A stretch of DNA of 64,000 bases, from NCBI RefSeq assembly GCF_000328475.2, contig NC_026478.1, positions 1,178,001 through 1,242,000 of the forward strand, read 5' to 3'. The DNA comes from Mycosarcoma maydis (lineage: Eukaryota > Basidiomycota > Ustilaginomycetes > Ustilaginales). Under the pieces are notes generated by a model. The model did no database searches, was not told the origin of the DNA, and saw only the letters and a list, made by a program, of their open reading frames with translations. Shown piece after piece: positions 1-9,506 of the stretch. How positions within the stretch are numbered: position 1 is the first letter of the stretch; each line of letters starts with the position of its first letter. The position numbers and the translations under genes are program-made.

Positions 1-1
1 G

Positions 2-1708
2 TGGTCGCCCAAAGAGGCTAAGGCGCGACGCTCGGGCAAGCACAAGTACAAGCTCAACGACGAGGATAATCTCAAGTGGGACCTGTGGAAGCGCAAGGTC
101 GGCTCAGGCGATGCAGCTACACCTGCAGCCAGTGGCGAGGCAGCGTTTAGAGATGCAGAGAGCAAGCACGGTTCTCGTTCCACACCCATGGCTGTTGCCC
201 CGCCATCGCAGTTCATCGCCGCTGGCAGCGGGATCGGACCCCGACCTCTTAGAGAGGCCACCATGATCGACCCGGACTCTTCGAATTCGATCAACACCTT
301 CTCGGTGTTCGACCGTCATCTGCAAGCGAGGACAGCTGCGGCTGGCGATCCGGCGAACGCTACCGTTGCAGGTGGGCTAGCGATCGGCAAAAAGACTTGG
401 GGCTACGGCTCGTTCAAGGACAACACGAGTGGGTTCGAGACGGAGCCCAAGACGTCACTTCCATACAAAGAAAAGATGATGGTACCTTCGCTGCGCAAAG
501 CACTGCGGCGCAGCATCTTTGAGCCCGAGCCTCACGCCAAGCTCGAGACGATCCCTGACGCGGACGATCCTGCCACAAGCCCGAGCGCAGGCCGATCGAC
601 GACTGCATCGGGCACTTGTGCTCAGCCGATCTCGGGCGACAGCGATCAGCGTACAAGTGCTGCGACGGCGGTGAAACATGCAGAGCATAAGGGTGCTTTA
701 CCTGGAAGCGTCATTACTCGAGGCTTCCCCGTGCCAGGAGGTGCTTCGGCACCAGGCACCGAGACTGGTCAGTCTAATACGATGCGTTCGACAAGTTCGG
801 CAGCGACTGAGCTCGGCGTCGCGTCTGTCTCGGCGTCGAGCAAGTCAAGCTCCGCGCCAGGCGAGCAAGTTACTCGAGACGCTGCGCTGGGAGCTTCTGT
901 TGGCAGCTCTGGCACAGGAACGCCCACTAGCGTGGGTCGACGTTCTCCTCGGCCTGTGTACGTGCCGCCGCCGCCGCCGACGTCGGCGACGACGGTGCTG
1001 GAAAGCGATCCAGCGCAGCATCCACGCGCTCTGGAGCTGTTCGAAACGGACTGCGACACGAGCTTCCGTCTATACGAGGAGGGCGAAGAGGAAGAGACAG
1101 AGGAAGGATGGGCGAAAGTGCTCAAGTTCATGCATGTGGTTGAGCAGCTCAAGACGAACAAACGTACCGGGTGGTTGCATCACCGCGTTGCGGCGCCTGA
1201 GTCGATAGCAGACCACATGTATCGCATGGCGATGCTGTGTCTGCTCTGTCCGGCTGAAGCGGATGTGGATCTGGGCAAGTGTGTGCAGCTCGCCATTGTG
1301 CACGATCTGGCAGAAGCCGAGGTCGGCGACCTGACCCCGCTCGATGGGGTCGATAAGAAGGAAAAGGTGCGGCGCGAGAAGGAGGCGATCCAGTACTTTG
1401 TGCATGATCTGCTAGGTTCCAGTGCGGCAGGCTTGCGCATCGAAGCGCTCTGGGAAGAGTATGAAGCAAGACAGTCGAAGGAGAGCCGTCTCGTAAAGGA
1501 TCTCGATCGGTTCGAGTTGGGTCTCCAGGCGATCGAGTACGAACGTCGCTTTCACATCGACGATCTCCAGCCATTCTGGGCCGGCAGCTTGCCGTATCTG
1601 ACGCATCCAAGAATAAGGAGGTGGGCACACGAACTCGCCAGAGAGCGCCAGGCCTTGTGGCAGAGTAGAGGCTCCTCGTATATCCAGCACGCGCAGCAGC
1701 GAATGTAG
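2..1708 (+). CDS. HD-domain phosphohydrolase, HDDC2/YGL101W-like (5' partial)
   Basis: The reading frame is open from base 2 with no stop, so the gene very likely starts upstream of the window; the first ATG inside the window is at 188. Counting from that ATG, residues 1-270 are Ser/Ala/Gly-rich, contain a PPPPPP stretch and look disordered. The HD domain is about residues 310-490. It shows the family pattern PESIADHMYRM with His343, the IVHDLAE motif with His372-Asp373, and a downstream KDLDRFE aspartate. These are the metal ligands expected of an HD hydrolase. The HDDC2/YGL101W/YBR242W family, as I recall it, has 5'-deoxynucleotidase activity on dNMPs and proteins of only about 200-240 residues, so the long N-terminal part is an extension of unknown role. 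It converges on the NDUFAF7-like gene, with a 197-bp gap. The domain assignment is firm; the substrate is inferred from the family. Confidence 0.85.
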   Translation, partial: WSPKEAKARRSGKHKYKLNDEDNLKWDLWKRKVGSGDAATPAASGEAAFRDAESKHGSRSTPMAVAPPSQFIAAGSGIGPRPLREATMIDPDSSNSINTFSVFDRHLQARTAAAGDPANATVAGGLAIGKKTWGYGSFKDNTSGFETEPKTSLPYKEKMMVPSLRKALRRSIFEPEPHAKLETIPDADDPATSPSAGRSTTASGTCAQPISGDSDQRTSAATAVKHAEHKGALPGSVITRGFPVPGGASAPGTETGQSNTMRSTSSAATELGVASVSASSKSSSAPGEQVTRDAALGASVGSSGTGTPTSVGRRSPRPVYVPPPPPTSATTVLESDPAQHPRALELFETDCDTSFRLYEEGEEEETEEGWAKVLKFMHVVEQLKTNKRTGWLHHRVAAPESIADHMYRMAMLCLLCPAEADVDLGKCVQLAIVHDLAEAEVGDLTPLDGVDKKEKVRREKEAIQYFVHDLLGSSAAGLRIEALWEEYEARQSKESRLVKDLDRFELGLQAIEYERRFHIDDLQPFWAGSLPYLTHPRIRRWAHELARERQALWQSRGSSYIQHAQQRM

Positions 1709-1905
1709 CTTGCCTCAATTTCGTCGCACGCCATCCGACGCTTCCGCCTAGTGCCAATCACAAATGTCTCAAAACCCGACATAGCAAGCCTGCGCGCCTG
1801 CGCCGATATCGATATGAAAGCGACAAGATTGAAATGAGTGTGAATTGACCGAGCGACACGTGTGAAGAGTGTCACGGGTGGTAGGAGTGTGGGTGTGGGT
1901 GAGGG

Positions 1906-3909
1906 CTAGGAGAGGAACCAGCTCGCGTTAGCGTACCAGGAGAGGAGCGGGTTTGTGCCGTCTTTCAACTGGAGGGCATGTGTGTGTGCGTATCTGAGGA
2001 GGAAGTCCGAGTGGGAGAGGATTTTCAGGTTGCGGTCCGTGTTTGTCGTGGAGCTGTGGAGGGGGGACGAAAACAAATGCGAGGAAGAGAAAAAGTGTTG
2101 GCGTATACCGGGGGTGGGGTGACGATTGAAAATGTAGCGATATACGTTGCGCAGGTGGTCGAAGTTGGTCGGGAAGAAGATGTCAAAGTAGCCCTGCAGG
2201 ACGAGGTAGGTTGTCACAGGGATCATGGAACCGTTGAAGCGCGTTTGGACGACGGGCGCATTGATGCCTTGAAGCGAGTCCGGGAGCGAGTCAAAGTCGG
2301 ACATGATGAGTCGGTGATGTGGGAAGTTGCGTTTCAGTTGTTGCAACAACCGGAGCGCGTTGGTGGGGACAAACATGGGTGGCGTCAGGTTCGGGAAGAA
2401 CGGCGCATGGGTAGCGACGGCTCGACGTAGTCGATCCGGTAGCAAGCGCAGCACACCCGACGACGCCGAGAGCGGCGAGAGCGACGAGCCGATGATCGAG
2501 AGGTACTGCTGGATCAGTGCATCGCTCAGTGGTTCCCACAGCTCGTGCATATCGCCGGTATCATCGATCGACACCACCGCCTGGTACGGCGTGAGATCCT
2601 TGGTCGAGAACCGCACCACGTCGTGCGCCAGATTATCAAACACTTCCAGCGCAATCACGAAACACGGCTCCTGAACCACGCCGCGATTCCACGTCAGAAT
2701 ATCCTGGTTGACAACCTCACTCCTCTCCACATGCCCACCGAGCTTCCTCCTCTGTTCCGCAGCTAACCGTGCTGAGATCTCGACGATTTTGTAGCGCGTT
2801 CGTGTGTAAATCTCGGGCTCATTCTGCTCCAGGTAATCCAAGATGCCCCTCGCCAAAGCCCCTGATCCAGCGCCAAGCTCGTACACGACCAGATCATCGT
2901 ACGGATAGTTGTGCAGTTTGTACTCAGCCACCAGGTATCTCGCTATGGCGTGCGCGTAGTACGGTTGGAAGATCTGCGTAGGCGTATGCCACACCTGTTT
3001 GGCAGCCATCGCTTGTACATCGCTTTCCTGTACACCTTCGCTCTGTCGCATCGCGCGTCCGCGTCGTTGTGCCTCTTCCAAACCCGCCGCACTGTACTCG
3101 GCCGCTGCGCGCGAAGCTTTCGTCGACGCCGACGCTCGCTTTGCAGCACGCTCGCGTCGTTCCTTTCCAAGACTCTGTTCGAACTCTTGCGATTTCGCCT
3201 TGGCCGTCAGAGTGTCTTTCCGTTCTTGCACCAGGATCGAGATCTGTTCTTCGAACAGTTGGTAGCGTTCTTCGACGAGACGCATGAATTCGGATTCGTT
3301 CTTGATCGAGTTAAAGTCGAAGCCGGGGTTAGCAGGTCGTAGCAGTCCCATTTCCTCCTTATACAACTGTCCAGCGACCTCTCTGAAAGCTTCAGCTTGT
3401 GTTTCTTGTGCTTCCGAGGCGGCGGGGGGATCTGGGAGCAGAACAGCCTGCTTGGTGAAATACCCATACTCCGGGTTATACAGGCTGTCGTGGATAAAGT
3501 CTCGTGCCAACATGCGCACCTCACGTGGTCGACCACCGGGGCCTGTCACTTTTGTACGAGACGTTGCGAGCTCTTGAGCGGTCACGAGAGGATATGTGTA
3601 GTGTTTAGCTTCTGGGAGCAAGCTGAAAGGGTCGTAGTTGTACTGCGAGCGGTGTCGTGACCATCGGTCTTTCTCTTGATCCGCATCCTTACTTTTCCGA
3701 GATGACGACGAGCTTACATGTCGAAAGAAGCCGGTTGTTTGTGCCAGTCGCGTCCGAGATATCGCCTCCGGTATCAACCGCGTATGAAGCGGATGTGCGT
3801 TGGTGGAGAAACAACGATGTGCTACCACTGCGCTGTTGGAAGCACTGCGAACACAAGCACCGCTTGTCTGCTGGATAACAAAACGCGCAGAGCTACTTGC
3901 TGCAGCCAT
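1906..3909 (-). CDS. Mitochondrial protein arginine methyltransferase, NDUFAF7/MidA family (complex I assembly)
   Basis: A 667-residue protein from the ATG at 3909 (context ACACCATGG). The frame stays open further upstream, but only with a non-ATG start. The N-terminus is rich in Ser, Ala and Arg and low in acidic residues, as for a mitochondrial presequence (AAASSSARF...; CFSTNAHP). The SAM-binding motif I is ELGAGSGALARG at about residues 338-349, followed by the KIVEISARLAAEQRRKL segment and VIALEVFDNLAHD, all typical of the DUF185/MidA family. In animals NDUFAF7 dimethylates an arginine of the complex I NDUFS2 subunit during assembly in the matrix; the same role here is inference. It carries an extra charged segment of about 120 residues (about 200-320, EFEQSLGKERRERAAKRAS) before the methyltransferase core, making it longer than the usual ~440 residues. 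It lies in tandem with the Hul5-like gene, with 344 bp between them. Confidence 0.88.
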   Translation of the reverse strand: MAAASSSARFVIQQTSGACVRSASNSAVVAHRCFSTNAHPLHTRLIPEAISRTRLAQTTGFFRHVSSSSSRKSKDADQEKDRWSRHRSQYNYDPFSLLPEAKHYTYPLVTAQELATSRTKVTGPGGRPREVRMLARDFIHDSLYNPEYGYFTKQAVLLPDPPAASEAQETQAEAFREVAGQLYKEEMGLLRPANPGFDFNSIKNESEFMRLVEERYQLFEEQISILVQERKDTLTAKAKSQEFEQSLGKERRERAAKRASASTKASRAAAEYSAAGLEEAQRRGRAMRQSEGVQESDVQAMAAKQVWHTPTQIFQPYYAHAIARYLVAEYKLHNYPYDDLVVYELGAGSGALARGILDYLEQNEPEIYTRTRYKIVEISARLAAEQRRKLGGHVERSEVVNQDILTWNRGVVQEPCFVIALEVFDNLAHDVVRFSTKDLTPYQAVVSIDDTGDMHELWEPLSDALIQQYLSIIGSSLSPLSASSGVLRLLPDRLRRAVATHAPFFPNLTPPMFVPTNALRLLQQLKRNFPHHRLIMSDFDSLPDSLQGINAPVVQTRFNGSMIPVTTYLVLQGYFDIFFPTNFDHLRNVYRYIFNRHPTPGIRQHFFSSSHLFSSPLHSSTTNTDRNLKILSHSDFLLRYAHTHALQLKDGTNPLLSWYANASWFLS

Positions 3910-4253
3910 GGTGTCGGCTGTGATATGAAAAGGAAACGAGAGCCTGTGTGGTGCCAGCGATAGCTGTCGTAGGGAGAGCAACAGAAACGTCAACGGTCAA
4001 AGACTAGCCGAAGGCGAATGTAGAACAAAAGCTGCTCGCCTTCGAGCTTAGCTTTCACCGAAAGCCGAGTTTTTTTTCGCCTGGCTGCGCGTTTTCTGCG
4101 TCCCAACTCACATGTGACTCTCTCGCCATCACCGTGCACGATTCACGATTGACTCAATTCCCAAGGACTCTGCACAAGAGGCCGCCTTTTCACCGAAATC
4201 TAGCAGGATGATTATCATTTCTATCAAAACAACATTGGTGATTCTCTGCCTTG
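3910..4253. other. Intergenic gap, NDUFAF7-like promoter side
   Basis: This 344-bp gap lies between the NDUFAF7-like start and the stop of the Hul5-like gene. It has one copy of the TCACGA word (CACGATTCACGATTGAC, about 4137-4152) and a short T run. I see no gene, TATA box or RNA structure. Confidence 0.5.
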
Positions 4254-7200
4254 TCAGGACAGATCAAACCCAGCTTCGCTCTGGATCGCATACCTGAGCT
4301 TATCTTCGCACGTCTGTTCATCCGCATAATCGGGGAGCTTCAACATGTTTACACACGTGCTCGCCGTCGGCAGCCTGCTCGTATCATCGCCCGCCTTTCT
4401 GATCGCAAACAGCGGGTTCAGCTGACTAAATCCGAGCAGCGGCGGATTGGGCGAGCTGGTGACAAACTTGAGGAAAGCCTTGCGCATGCGCTGGTCGAAC
4501 CCTTCCAATACCTTCCAGAAATGCTGCACTGTCAGATCCGCTTCGTGGTATCCACCGAGCACGGTGTGCTTACGCAGATCGTCAATGTCCACCGGATCCT
4601 CGGTGCCTGAGATCAGGATTGACAGTTCTTCGCGGTTGAAGTTTCGCAGCCAGCGAGGGTTGACAATGTCAGCCAAACCATTGAAGAAGGCAGTGCACTG
4701 ATGCTGGATCTGCGTCGAAAGTCGATAGTGTGAGATGCGGAAGATGTACTCCATCCGGTTAAGATTGGTGACAGGGATGTTGGCGCCGCCAGGCACCAGC
4801 TCGCGCGTCATGCTGACGCCAAACTCCTCGTCAGTAACAGTAAAGTTGAGCGAAAGGTCTTCCACATTGCCCTGGTAATTTTTGAGCGAGATGAGACCCT
4901 TGTACAGCTCCTTGTCCAGGCTATCGATCGAGCCCAGGTCGTCAAGGTACGACTGCTTGCCAAGCATTTTCGACAAGAAGAAGCCGGCAAATTTGGCGTC
5001 GACCAAGATGCCTTCATACAGCGCCTTGCCAATCACACGCCCAAGAAATTCGTACCACTCGAGTTGGTCCGACGATGTTGCGTACGTGTGCGGGTTCGGA
5101 TACAGCTCCTGAGCATCTGTTGCCTTCCACAGTCCGCGATTCGTGTCGAATGCTTCTCGCACCAGCGACGTGAGAAACTCTTTGAACAATCCGCCGCCGT
5201 CAATGCCAGCTTCCGGTTGGCCGAATTGGTCGACAAAGATGATCTCGAGCGGCTTCTTGAGTTCAGCACCCAGGGGAAACAAGCTGACAAATCCATCCTG
5301 CGCCACATGATCTCGTCGAATTTTCACAGCTCGTCGTCGTTGGTACCGGTCCGCGTAGATGCCGTTTTTCACTGCATCGATATTGACGAATTGGCGGAAG
5401 ATCTGCACGCGCACGTCAAAGGGGATCATGAACGGCACATTGTTCAAGATGCCGAGACGTGGCGAAAGGAAGGCCAAGTTGAGCGCGGTGAGGTGACGGT
5501 TTCGGGCGCCGCCCTGCGCGCGCAGCTGTTGCAGACGAGCTAGAGGTTGGCGCGATCGCCTGTCGTCATCCTCATCGTTCGAAGCCTCGTCTCCGGAAGA
5601 ATCCTCGATCATCGGCGCTGCTGAAGACGCGGTGGAATGCAGGGAATCGGTTGTAGTCGCAGCGGGGCCAGCGGACCCTTCATCCTGCTGTTGCTGCTGC
5701 TGTTCGCTGCTGAGCTGCTCCTCCTCGAGCACGACGGTGCGCATGAAATCATTGAGATCGAGATGGCTCACCATCAACCAATGATCGGTAGGCGCAAAGC
5801 GGTGCCTCGAGTCTCGCGAATGCAGCTGCTTGAGCAAGGTGGTCACCAGCGTTCGAAGCGACAAAAGCGTCATTCGCATGCCAGGCACTCGCGGGGTGTA
5901 ACCCTGAACCTTGATGCCTCCCATATCGCCACCGTCGAGGTTAACCAGCCGAGATTTGCCCTCGTACCAATACATAGCAAATGCTACGTTGCGCAAAAGG
6001 CCGCTGATGCTCAGGATTTCGTCGCGCGAGAGCCAGGCCACATTTGAACGAGCGCCACCGCCGAAATTTTCGTCCACGGTCGAAAAGAACTCGTCATCGC
6101 CAAGCGTGAGGAGCACCTTGGAAAGCATCTCGAGAACCAGAACGAGCGCAGGCCATTCTTTGCCAGTATCTGGTCTCGAAAGAGAAGCAAGGATCTCACG
6201 CGCTTTGGTATTATCGTGCGCGGAGGCTAAATTGCGGGCGAGCGCACTGCCGCGAACGTAGCCTCTCCAGAACTCTCGAATGAGGCCGGTCCCCGATGGA
6301 CCGATGGATCGTGCCTGCTTGGCGGCCTGGTTGGCGGCTTGCATTTCTGCTCCAGAGTACAGCAGACGGTTAAGAACGTGGTCCTGCTTCTCAGTCGGCC
6401 ACGCAGAGAGGGCTGAGCAGATGAAGGCGAACAGCGGCGCTCGAGTAGATGTGGGGAATCGCTTCGAGATGGCGAGAATTTGGGTAAGGTGGTCGTCAGA
6501 GATGAGGATGCGCAGCCTCTCATAGGTCTCGAGCGCATCTGACCGTGCAGCCTTGCGATCATTGCTGCTGCAAGAGAATGTGCCGGGCGCGCTAGTGGCC
6601 GGAAGGGCGCCTGCGTTGCCAGGAGGCGCTTCAAAGACAGAGCTTGGAAGCCAGTCTTGGGCATTGGTGAGCGCCTGAAGGTACTTTGCCAGAGAAGCGC
6701 CGTCCTTTATGAACGAGATACGTTGAGAGCCGAATGCTAGCAGGTTGGAGAGCAAGTAAGGCTGAGAGAGAGCTTGAGCTGCCTCTGCTGCACTGCTCGA
6801 GGCAGGGCACGCATGGTCGACTTGGTCGGATCGTACATGTTTTGGCTCAAATATGGTAATCCAGTCGAGCAGATCGGTGAAAGGCAAATGCTTGGCCAGT
6901 TCGGTGACGGCGTTCAGAGGCAGACGCTTGCGCAGCGCAGGAATCGTCATGATGTCAATAGCAAAGAAGTGCAGTGCTCTCTGGCCGAGGGCAGAGCTGT
7001 CTGATTGCCGTCGCTGCACATCTTTGTCTATATCCATAGCATCGTCCTGTGTTGCAGCTTGTGCCACTTTGGCCGCAGAGGAGGTATAAGCGAGTTTGAA
7101 GGAGTGAATGGGCGCCAGTGATAGCGAAACGGCTGATGACAGACTTGTAGCCGTCGTCTTTTGTTGAACGGTAAAGGAGATGATGTGATTACGAAGGGTG

Positions 7201-7892
7201 CGATGCAGGCCGAGATCGAGAAGAAGAGACAGAAGCGAGTCGGCCAATGTCTGGTCATGCTTGGCCGACGAGATGGAATTGGCAGGTGATTGGGCGTTTA
7301 CGCCTGTGATGAGGCCGAGAAAAGCGAGAATTTCCATGTCTAGACTGGACGGGAATGTTGCTGCAGATGCAGAGCTGCCTCTGGATGCTGCTGTTGTGGC
7401 AAGGAACCGAAGAGCATGTTTGCAGGCCAAGCGCAGCAGCGAGGGCCAGCTGTCGGCGAGCGTGTGGATCTGATGTGCGTTTTGAAATGGAAGAAAGACA
7501 AGGTGCTTGCCATCGGTGGGTTTGGAGACGAGCCGAAGCCAGCTTTGAAAAAGCCGAGAATCTGACTCGTCCATCTTTCTCGAAGCCGGGCCGAGACTGA
7601 GTAGCAAGGTTCGGGTACCGAGAATGAGTTCTGGCAACGCCGACGGCTCTGCTTCAACATGTTCCAGGAGCTGCTGAGCCTGGTGCTGCCATTGTGACCT
7701 GACTTGCCGAGACTGTAAGATACGCCGGGTCTGCGATTGTATTCGAACAGAGGCCACTTGTTTACGTCTTTGCTGCTCACGTTCGAGGCGTTGCGCCCTT
7801 GCACTGCCCGCAGGGTCTGCGGATAACGTTGAGGTACCACCGAGAGTGACAGGTGCTCTTGCACGACCTGCGCCGGTAAAGTGGAAGCTCAT
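4254..7892 (-). CDS. hul5: HECT-type E3 ubiquitin ligase, Hul5/UBE3C family
   Basis: A 1212-residue protein. The ATG at 7892 (MSFHFTGAGRARAP) matches the conserved N-terminus of the family; longer versions need a non-ATG start. An IQ-like helix lies at about residues 43-68 (VASVRIQSQTRRILQSR). The middle is helical with Ser-rich inserts and a short poly-Gln (about residue 750). The HECT domain fills about residues 850-1212. It contains the GIDGGGLFKEFLTSL and FLGRVIGKALYEGILVD segments, and the catalytic cysteine is Cys1180 in PTASTCVNMLKLP, 32 residues before the end. Hul5 is a proteasome-associated chain-elongating ligase that promotes processive degradation of misfolded proteins. That function is transferred from yeast and human homologues. 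It is divergent to the GST-like gene across a 768-bp gap full of repeats. Confidence 0.93.
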   Translation of the reverse strand: MSFHFTGAGRARAPVTLGGTSTLSADPAGSARAQRLEREQQRRKQVASVRIQSQTRRILQSRQVRSQWQHQAQQLLEHVEAEPSALPELILGTRTLLLSLGPASRKMDESDSRLFQSWLRLVSKPTDGKHLVFLPFQNAHQIHTLADSWPSLLRLACKHALRFLATTAASRGSSASAATFPSSLDMEILAFLGLITGVNAQSPANSISSAKHDQTLADSLLSLLLDLGLHRTLRNHIISFTVQQKTTATSLSSAVSLSLAPIHSFKLAYTSSAAKVAQAATQDDAMDIDKDVQRRQSDSSALGQRALHFFAIDIMTIPALRKRLPLNAVTELAKHLPFTDLLDWITIFEPKHVRSDQVDHACPASSSAAEAAQALSQPYLLSNLLAFGSQRISFIKDGASLAKYLQALTNAQDWLPSSVFEAPPGNAGALPATSAPGTFSCSSNDRKAARSDALETYERLRILISDDHLTQILAISKRFPTSTRAPLFAFICSALSAWPTEKQDHVLNRLLYSGAEMQAANQAAKQARSIGPSGTGLIREFWRGYVRGSALARNLASAHDNTKAREILASLSRPDTGKEWPALVLVLEMLSKVLLTLGDDEFFSTVDENFGGGARSNVAWLSRDEILSISGLLRNVAFAMYWYEGKSRLVNLDGGDMGGIKVQGYTPRVPGMRMTLLSLRTLVTTLLKQLHSRDSRHRFAPTDHWLMVSHLDLNDFMRTVVLEEEQLSSEQQQQQQDEGSAGPAATTTDSLHSTASSAAPMIEDSSGDEASNDEDDDRRSRQPLARLQQLRAQGGARNRHLTALNLAFLSPRLGILNNVPFMIPFDVRVQIFRQFVNIDAVKNGIYADRYQRRRAVKIRRDHVAQDGFVSLFPLGAELKKPLEIIFVDQFGQPEAGIDGGGLFKEFLTSLVREAFDTNRGLWKATDAQELYPNPHTYATSSDQLEWYEFLGRVIGKALYEGILVDAKFAGFFLSKMLGKQSYLDDLGSIDSLDKELYKGLISLKNYQGNVEDLSLNFTVTDEEFGVSMTRELVPGGANIPVTNLNRMEYIFRISHYRLSTQIQHQCTAFFNGLADIVNPRWLRNFNREELSILISGTEDPVDIDDLRKHTVLGGYHEADLTVQHFWKVLEGFDQRMRKAFLKFVTSSPNPPLLGFSQLNPLFAIRKAGDDTSRLPTASTCVNMLKLPDYADEQTCEDKLRYAIQSEAGFDLS

Positions 7893-8660
7893 AGCGACTG
7901 AAGGAGCGTGGCGGCGCGCACTTTTAATCGCCCTTGGTGTGCTTCGAAGGGAGGACAACGATGGTTGTCGAGATGACAGAACAGACGAAGGCGAACTTAC
8001 TACCAAGCCCAAGGAATTGTTTGCGCAGTTGATGGGTTTCGCGGGTGTATCAGGAGCGCCATGTGTGCACGGTGAATTTCGAGATTCGTGATTACGAAGC
8101 CTAAAATCTGTGAATCACGAATGTACTCTGTGACTACTTACTGGATGTGGTTACTTGCGGCTCTCGATACAAGTCACAGTCACGAGTGTCAAGATAGTTT
8201 GTGAGTCAAGCCCGAAGCAGCGCACTGCTCAGCGCTTTAGGAAGTCACGAGTGTACGTCGCAGTGTACCTGACGCGTCCCTCGAAACCAGCCGTTCTTAA
8301 CGCCGTGACCTCCACTTGCGTCTTTTCTTTGGATTTTCCTGTGGTGAGTGTGATTGTTAGGAAACATGGTATAGTTACAACAACATTCGTGATTTTGGAG
8401 ACCGCACGTGCCACAAGTCGTGAATCACGAATCGTGAATCGTGAATCGTGAATCGTGAATCGTGAATCGTGAATCCGTGACTTGGCCAAAGCATTCACGA
8501 TTCATGATTACCTTCACCCTTGTCCTAGATCCGATGATTCACGACCTTTCTTTCGTGTTTCGCTCAACGTTGCTCCTACGCTCAAAGTTGCTTCTTAACT
8601 TCGATAGCAATCCGTCAGGATTGAGACAGATTGTCCGACGTATTGCTCTTCTATGCAGGC
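7893..8660. other. Divergent Hul5/GST intergenic region, rich in TCGTGA words
   Basis: This 768-bp region is shared by two divergent genes. It holds at least eight scattered TCACGA/TCGTGA words outside the tandem block at 8429-8475, for example at about 8091, 8113, 8176, 8242, 8388, 8420, 8498 and 8536. I see no ORF with a recognisable product and no clear TATA box. Confidence 0.5.
8429..8475 (+). repeat. Heptamer tandem array (GAATCGT)x6 plus one degenerate unit
   Basis: Six perfect copies of GAATCGT run head to tail from 8429 to 8470, followed by GAATC(C)GT. The array is preceded by TCGTGAATCACGA (8419-8431), a near-perfect inverted pair of the same word. It sits between the Hul5 and GST-like starts. 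Confidence 0.95.
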
Positions 8661-9506
8661 ATGTCGGATCAGCTCGAATACACGCTCCTGTACTGGCCCG
8701 ACATCCCAGGTCGTGGCGAGTTTGTGCGGCTCTGCTTCGAGGCTGCCGGTGTCAAGTACAGAGAAGTCAACGATGTAGCCAAGCTGCAGAAGCTGCTATC
8801 GAACAAGGACCTAGTCGGACTAGCTGCTCCGCACTTTGCTGTTCCCATCCTCCGTGTCAGCGCAGGCTACGATGCCGAATCGGCTTCCAAAAAGGTCAAG
8901 TCAGAAACTGGTGCAGACATCAAGGACGCTCATGCAACGCACTACATCAGCCAGACACCTGCGATCCTGTTTTTTCTCGCACCACGTCTTGGACTGCTCG
9001 GTGATGTGCACCAGCTCTCCGGACTAGATCGCGATGTAGCCGTTGCTCAACTTCACCAGCTCTGTGCAACTGCTCTGGATCTTAACAACGAAGTGCACGA
9101 CTCGCATCACCCGATCTCAGTGTCGTCCTACTACGAAGATCAGCGAGAAGAAGCTCAGAAACGCGCTGCTGATTTGCGCACCAATCGTATCCCCAAATTC
9201 CTGAAGCTATTTGAAACGGCACTAAGCCAGGACGGTGCTGGCTTGGATCAGAAGAAACAGGGCGCAAGGAGAGTGTGGGGAAGCAAGACGAGTGTGGCTG
9301 ATCTGACCCTCTTTCAGGTCGTGGACGGTCTGCAGTACGCCTTGCCCAAGTATATGCAGAGACTTAAGGATCAAGGCGAGTACGAGAACGTCTTTGTGCT
9401 GCACAGCGATATCAGAGCTGAGCTCAAGGGATACCTCGAGAGCAAGAGGAGACTTCCCTACTCGAATGGCGTCTTTCGATACTATCCAGAGCTGGACGAT
9501 GCGTAA
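8661..9506 (+). CDS. Glutathione S-transferase-like protein
   Basis: A 281-residue protein from the ATG at 8661. An in-frame TTG 30 bases upstream would add ten residues but is an unlikely start. The N-terminal thioredoxin-like half begins EYTLLYWPDIPGRGEFVRL, the beta-alpha start of sigma/alpha-like GSTs with Tyr13 as candidate catalytic residue. It includes the cis-Pro segment FAVPILRV and the TPAILFFLAPRLGL helix. The C-terminal half is helical and contains KTSVADLTLFQVVDGLQYALP, matching the conserved N-capping motif of GST C-domains. It is somewhat longer than typical GSTs (200-230 residues), with an insert at about residues 75-95. Activity on glutathione is inferred from fold only. It lies upstream of, and in the same orientation as, the polyol dehydrogenase. 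Confidence 0.8.
   Translation: MSDQLEYTLLYWPDIPGRGEFVRLCFEAAGVKYREVNDVAKLQKLLSNKDLVGLAAPHFAVPILRVSAGYDAESASKKVKSETGADIKDAHATHYISQTPAILFFLAPRLGLLGDVHQLSGLDRDVAVAQLHQLCATALDLNNEVHDSHHPISVSSYYEDQREEAQKRAADLRTNRIPKFLKLFETALSQDGAGLDQKKQGARRVWGSKTSVADLTLFQVVDGLQYALPKYMQRLKDQGEYENVFVLHSDIRAELKGYLESKRRLPYSNGVFRYYPELDDA

Noticed and set aside
1149..1757. A 202-codon open frame antisense to the HD-domain gene
   Set aside because: It starts and ends inside or across a well-supported gene, has an erratic Arg/Ser/Thr-rich composition, and matches nothing; it is a shadow of GC-biased codons on the other strand.
8155..8498. Open frames across the GAATCGT array on both strands
   Set aside because: A 7-bp unit free of stops keeps all frames open; the predicted peptides are only the repeat translated.
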